Shown in pieces: positions 5,244 to 7,979 of a stretch of 7,979 nt of DNA (its first letter is position 1; each line of letters starts with the position of its first letter). The stretch covers positions 1 to 7,979 of the forward strand of contig JAIXUR010000150.1 in assembly GCA_027483425.1 (NCBI GenBank), given 5' to 3'. A model generated the notes under the pieces. It saw only the letters and a list, made by a program, of their open reading frames with translations, made no database searches and was not told where the DNA came from. The translations under genes and the position numbers were made by a program. Source of the stretch: Cyanobacteriota bacterium. GTDB taxonomy: Bacteria > Cyanobacteriota > Cyanobacteriia > Phormidesmidales > Phormidesmidaceae.

Positions 5244-6755
5244 CTACCTCAAGTCATAGCCAAACAAATTCGGATCCACATCCCCCAGATTGAGATCGCT
5301 GAGGCCATACTCGGCCCAGCGGCGATCGACCAGGGCGGCGGTGTCCGGGTCGGGGATCAGTTCTTCGCTCCAGGGGCGATCGGTTTCGGGGTAGACCTTA
5401 GTAGTGGCGTCAATGCCCATGCGACTGCCCAGGCCAGGCCGTTCGGTGGCAAAGTCGAGGCGATCGAAGGGGTTATCGGGCAGAATGAACACGTCTCGCA
5501 CGGGGTCAACCTTGGAGGTGACCGCCCACATCACCTGGCGGGGGTCGCGAATGTTGATGGCCTTGTCCACCACAATCACAAACTTGGTATAGCTGAACTG
5601 GGGCAGCGCCGACCAAAAGGCCAGGGCGGCCCGCTTGGCTTGGCCTGGGTAGGCCTTTTCGATCGAGAGCACCGCCGCCTTATAGCTCAACCCCTCCATG
5701 GGCAGGAAAAAGTCCTGAATTTCAGGCACCTGCTGCCGCAGGATCGGGTTGTAGATGCGGTTGAGGGCGATCGCCATCATGGCATCTTCCTTGGGGGGCC
5801 GACCGCTGAAGGTGGTCATGTAGATCGGATTTTTGCGGTGGGTTAGGCAGTGGAACCGCAGCAGGGGCGCGGCTTCATTGACACCGCCGTAGTAGCCAAT
5901 GTGGTCCCCAGCGGGGCCATCCACAGCGGTGTCGCCGGGGGTGATGGTGCCTTCCAGGACAATCTCAGATTCGGCGGGCACCTCGAGATCCACGGTCTTG
6001 CACTTGGCCAGGTGGAGCCCTTTGCCCGCGTACAGGCCGGCAAACAGCCATTCGGACAGGTCAATGGGCAGCGGAGTGGCGGCGGCCATAATGACTAGGG
6101 GATGCACGCCGATCGCGATCGCCACCTCGAGGTTTTTGCCCATCTCAGCGGCTTTGCGCAGGTGGCGGCTACAGCCCCGCACCGACAGCCACTGCACCGT
6201 GGCCGTATTCTTTGACTGGAGCTGGAGCCGATACACCCCCACGTTGGGGATATTGGTTTCCGGGTCCTTGGTGATCATCAGCCCCAGGGTAATCACCCGA
6301 TCGGCGTCACCGGGGTACACCCGCAGCAGGGGGATCCGGTTGAGATCCACCGCGTCGTCCTTCAGCACCACCTGCTGGCAGGGGGGCAGCAGATCGCGCA
6401 TGGGTTTGGCCTTGACCACGTCGAAGAGCGCCTTACCCAAATCGATCGCCTGGGAAAACTGCTTGGGCGGGCGGGGCTGGTAGAGCAGCGCCAGCTTTTC
6501 GCCCAGGGTTTCCAGTTCGGCGGGGTGCTCCATACCCATGGCCCAGCACACCCGCTCTACGGTACCCAGCACATTGATGGCTAGGGGCATAGTGGCCCCC
6601 TGCACATGCTCAAACAGCAGAGCCGGGCCGCCGCCGAGCAGCAGGCGGTTGGCGATCTCAGCAATTTCCAGATCCGAACTCACGGCGGCAGAAATGCGGC
6701 GTAGCTGCCCCCGCTGCTCCAGCAGGGTCAAAAATTGCTGTAGGTTTTGTGCCAT
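5244..6755 (-). CDS. ubiD: UbiD family prenylated-FMN-dependent decarboxylase (4-hydroxy-3-polyprenylbenzoate decarboxylase)
   Basis: This is a 503-residue protein, close to the length of E. coli UbiD. It is expected to decarboxylate 4-hydroxy-3-polyprenylbenzoate using prenylated FMN made by UbiX; in cyanobacteria this step belongs to plastoquinone-9 synthesis. Diagnostic stretches are NVGVYRLQLQ (171-180), SEWLFAGLYAGK (234-245), EIVLEGTITPGD (264-275), DGPAGDHIGYYGG (279-291) and the C-terminal ATERPGLGSRMGIDATTK. By spacing against Fdc1/UbiD, N171 and E235 should bind the metal of the cofactor site, and R176, D279 and D284 correspond to the catalytic Arg-acid-acid set, with Asp where the first acid is usually Glu. 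The reverse-strand ATG at 6753-6755 fits the normal UbiD N-terminus; no Shine-Dalgarno is seen. No ubiX is in the window. The gene is transcribed divergently from the lipoprotein gene, and the 202-bp region between them holds a 16-bp palindrome. Confidence 0.93.
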   Translation of the reverse strand: MAQNLQQFLTLLEQRGQLRRISAAVSSDLEIAEIANRLLLGGGPALLFEHVQGATMPLAINVLGTVERVCWAMGMEHPAELETLGEKLALLYQPRPPKQFSQAIDLGKALFDVVKAKPMRDLLPPCQQVVLKDDAVDLNRIPLLRVYPGDADRVITLGLMITKDPETNIPNVGVYRLQLQSKNTATVQWLSVRGCSRHLRKAAEMGKNLEVAIAIGVHPLVIMAAATPLPIDLSEWLFAGLYAGKGLHLAKCKTVDLEVPAESEIVLEGTITPGDTAVDGPAGDHIGYYGGVNEAAPLLRFHCLTHRKNPIYMTTFSGRPPKEDAMMAIALNRIYNPILRQQVPEIQDFFLPMEGLSYKAAVLSIEKAYPGQAKRAALAFWSALPQFSYTKFVIVVDKAINIRDPRQVMWAVTSKVDPVRDVFILPDNPFDRLDFATERPGLGSRMGIDATTKVYPETDRPWSEELIPDPDTAALVDRRWAEYGLSDLNLGDVDPNLFGYDLR

Positions 6756-6834
6756 GGTGACGGAGAGTTGTAAACGAGTGTTAAGCCTACCCCCATTATG
6801 ATAGAGAGTGGGATCGCTCCGGAACCGAGATTAT

Positions 6835-6850
6835 GATCTGGGCCCAGATC
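6835..6850. promoter_or_regulatory. Perfect 16-bp palindrome between divergent ubiD and lipoprotein genes (candidate operator)
   Basis: GATCTGGGCCCAGATC is its own reverse complement with no loop, as expected for a dimeric DNA-binding protein site. It lies 79 bp upstream of the ubiD start and 107 bp upstream of the lipoprotein ATG, so it could act on either gene. TATGAT hexamers at 6797-6802 and 6832-6837 (plus strand; the second overlaps the palindrome) might be -10 elements but lack good -35 partners. I know no regulator with this consensus. Confidence 0.4.
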
Positions 6851-6957
6851 TAATCCCAGCAAAGTAGTCGAGACAGCATGCGTTAGCGCCCCACTACTGC
6901 CACAATCAAGAGGCCATCTGGCAAAATAAGTATTCACCCTAAGGATTGATTGGTGCG

Positions 6958-7674
6958 ATGGACAGGCGCAACCCCACCGGTTCCTCAAAGTCTATGGGCT
7001 GGCGGCTAGCTCTGGGTGGCCTGGGCTGCTTAGCCTTGGCCTCCGGGTGCAGCAACCGCCTCGACACAAGTACTGTAGAAGCCACCCTCAAGGCCGGCAT
7101 TGAGCGCCAGGGCCGCCGTTTGTCGCTCAATGCAGTCCGCTGCCCCAGCGATGTGACCCGTCAAGCAGGGGCCTACTTCCGCTGCGTGGGCGAACTCAAT
7201 CCCGAGGGCACGTTCACCATCAATGTCACCCAGCAAGACACCCAGGGCACTATCACCTGGGAGGTGCCCAATTCCAAGGCGCTGCTCAACCTGCCCAAGG
7301 TGGAAGACAGCATTCAACAGGGGCTGGCCAAGGCCTTTGGTAAACGGGCCCTGATCGACTGCGGTACGGCCACCTATCGGGTCAACTTGCCCGGCGATCG
7401 CTTCCAGTGCCAGGTTGTGGGCGGTATTGAAGCAGAGGCCACTAGCATTCAGTCGGTGCTGGTCAGCATTGACCCCGACGGCAATTTAAGCTGGCAAGAG
7501 CTTCGGGCTACCCCCGCCTTGGCTGCTCTCCCTGCGGCTAGCTCCCAACCGGTTACTCCCGCCGCCGGACAGGCGGCCCCAGGGACGACCGCTGCCCAGG
7601 TTAAAACCACGACGGTGACTGGCCCCACTGGGCGAGTTGTCAAGCAACCCTATATTCCTGGCGATGACGACTAG
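6958..7674 (+). CDS. Putative lipoprotein with two DUF4333-like repeats
   Basis: From the ATG at 6958 this is a 238-residue protein. A basic N-terminus and hydrophobic stretch (about 14-30) end in ALASGC, a loose lipobox with Cys31 as the likely lipidated residue, so it is probably a lipoprotein exported to the cell envelope. Two related modules follow: about 34-105, with Cys62 in RCPSDV and Cys76 in YFRCVGEL, ending in GTITWEV; and about 112-182, with Cys135 and Cys151 in RFQCQVVGG, ending in GNLSWQEL. Each has the Cys-(14-16)-Cys spacing and 'G.i.W' ending I associate with DUF4333, whose function is unknown. The tail (about 185-238) is Ala/Pro/Thr-rich and low complexity, ending in acidic GDDD. 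An in-frame TTG at 6946 abuts the AAGGA at 6941-6945, too close to use it; that AAGGA serves the ATG at 6958 better. An adhesin, envelope or binding role is unproven. Confidence 0.8.
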   Translation: MDRRNPTGSSKSMGWRLALGGLGCLALASGCSNRLDTSTVEATLKAGIERQGRRLSLNAVRCPSDVTRQAGAYFRCVGELNPEGTFTINVTQQDTQGTITWEVPNSKALLNLPKVEDSIQQGLAKAFGKRALIDCGTATYRVNLPGDRFQCQVVGGIEAEATSIQSVLVSIDPDGNLSWQELRATPALAALPAASSQPVTPAAGQAAPGTTAAQVKTTTVTGPTGRVVKQPYIPGDDD

Positions 7675-7682
7675 CTTGAAGC

Positions 7683-7723
7683 CTTAATCTTTTCTTAAGT
7701 CGCTAATTCCCATTTTTTAATTT
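7683..7723 (+). promoter_or_regulatory. Pho-box-like array with 11-bp periodicity upstream of the TolQ/ExbB gene
   Basis: At exact 11-bp steps the octamers are CTTAATCT (7683), CTTAAGTC (7694), AATTCCCA (7705) and TTTAATTT (7716). Units 1 and 4 fit the cyanobacterial SphR (PhoB) Pho-box repeat PyTTAAPyPy(T/A), unit 2 keeps the TTAA core, and unit 3 does not match. Pho boxes are described as such octamers separated by 3 bp. The array ends 78 bp before the ATG at 7802, a reasonable place for activation. The surrounding DNA is AT-rich, so a chance match is a real risk. Confidence 0.3.
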
Positions 7724-7801
7724 GTGGAGCAACGGCTTTCGCTAGACTTACCGTGGTGGCAAGACCCGTTAGCAAAACCAACTCAATTTTAGTCCTGGAC
7801 T

Positions 7802-7979
7802 ATGACAACTGTTCTCGATTTTTTGATAAAGGGTGGGCCCGTCATGGTGCCCATTTTGGGCTGTTCGGTGCTGACCATTGCCCCCACCCTAGAACGGGCT
7901 CTGTTCTGGACTAAGCTGCTACGTCGAGAAAATCAGGTGGTCAATGCCGTGCTTGACGCCTCCCGCCGTGACCTGACCC
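7802..7979 (+). CDS. MotA/TolQ/ExbB proton channel family protein, 5' part only
   Basis: The first 59 codons are present and the reading frame runs off the window end. The start MTTVLDFLIKGGPVMVPILG, then a hydrophobic stretch with SVLTIAPTLERALFW and a basic segment KLLRRENQVV, is typical of the N-terminus of ExbB/TolQ-like proteins: a first transmembrane helix with the family's 'GG.vM.PI...S' pattern, followed by the start of the cytoplasmic domain. Such proteins form the proton-driven stator that powers TonB-dependent uptake or Tol-Pal envelope maintenance with an ExbD/TolR partner, which would be expected just downstream. The ATG at 7802 has no strong Shine-Dalgarno. The gap from the lipoprotein gene is 127 bp and holds the Pho-box-like array. 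ExbB and TolQ cannot be told apart from this fragment. Confidence 0.82.
   Translation, partial: MTTVLDFLIKGGPVMVPILGCSVLTIAPTLERALFWTKLLRRENQVVNAVLDASRRDLT

Noticed and set aside
5899..6483. 194-codon open frame on the plus strand, antisense to ubiD
   Set aside because: It lies wholly inside the ubiD gene on the other strand, has low-complexity Ser/Arg/Thr-rich composition and no recognisable domain; ubiD is clearly the real gene.
6797..6837. Two TATGAT hexamers as a defined tandem promoter for the lipoprotein
   Set aside because: Neither has a recognisable -35 at 16-18 bp, and both are over 100 bp from the start codon; mentioned only as context.
6946..6948. TTG as start of the lipoprotein
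   Set aside because: The AAGGA directly abuts this TTG, leaving no room for initiation; the ATG at 6958 is 12 nt from it and gives a normal signal peptide.
7683..7720. Rho-independent terminator after the lipoprotein gene
   Set aside because: The only stem (CTTAA/TTAAG) is 5 bp and AT-only, and the T6 run at 7713-7718 is 13 bp away; too weak. The same bases fit a Pho-box-like periodicity better.

Overview
The window comes from a fairly GC-rich cyanobacterium. The clearest DNA-level sign is ten perfect copies of the cyanobacterial HIP1 octamer GCGATCGC (starting near 657, 837, 2329, 2354, 3124, 4106, 4674, 5767, 6115 and 7394), where chance would give far fewer than one. The proteins agree: a cyanobacterial-type rhodanese, a membrane-anchored NACHT NTPase of a type common in cyanobacteria, a GT2 cellulose-synthase-like enzyme with a C-terminal PilZ-like region, and a UbiD decarboxylase suited to plastoquinone synthesis. 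A filamentous Leptolyngbya/Nodosilinea-like host is plausible but is inference only.

Layout. Positions 6-136 are a 131-bp non-coding element with perfect 17-bp terminal inverted repeats, probably a MITE. A rhodanese gene (190-549) follows. Its stop codon lies inside a three-copy 14-bp tandem repeat. The NACHT/multi-TM protein runs 640-2364. The 275-bp gap 2365-2639 is rich in structure: a degenerate 8-bp tandem repeat, a 12-bp palindrome, a strong 18-bp-stem hairpin and three TGTATAR repeats spaced 15 bp apart. The cellulose-synthase-like gene fills 2640-4928. A small DUF2283 protein (5006-5227) converges on ubiD (complement 5244-6755) with only 16 bp between their stop codons. A 202-bp divergent intergenic region (6756-6957) holds a perfect 16-bp palindrome. 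A lipoprotein with two DUF4333-like repeats (6958-7674) follows. After a 127-bp AT-rich gap with a Pho-box-like 11-bp periodic array, the window ends inside a MotA/TolQ/ExbB proton-channel gene.

How the genes relate. I see no single operon or pathway. The cellulose synthase homologue is an orphan with no BcsB or cellulase next to it. UbiD is a housekeeping quinone-pathway enzyme. The NACHT protein is the only gene with a possible signalling or defence role, and no defence-island neighbours are visible. There is no tRNA, rRNA, CRISPR array or complete insertion sequence. The window looks like ordinary cyanobacterial chromosome with unusually repeat-rich spacers, and I do not claim a new multi-gene system. 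The items most worth follow-up are the NACHT-TM protein, the repeat-dense spacer upstream of the glycosyltransferase, the degenerate PilZ motifs and the Pho-box-like array.
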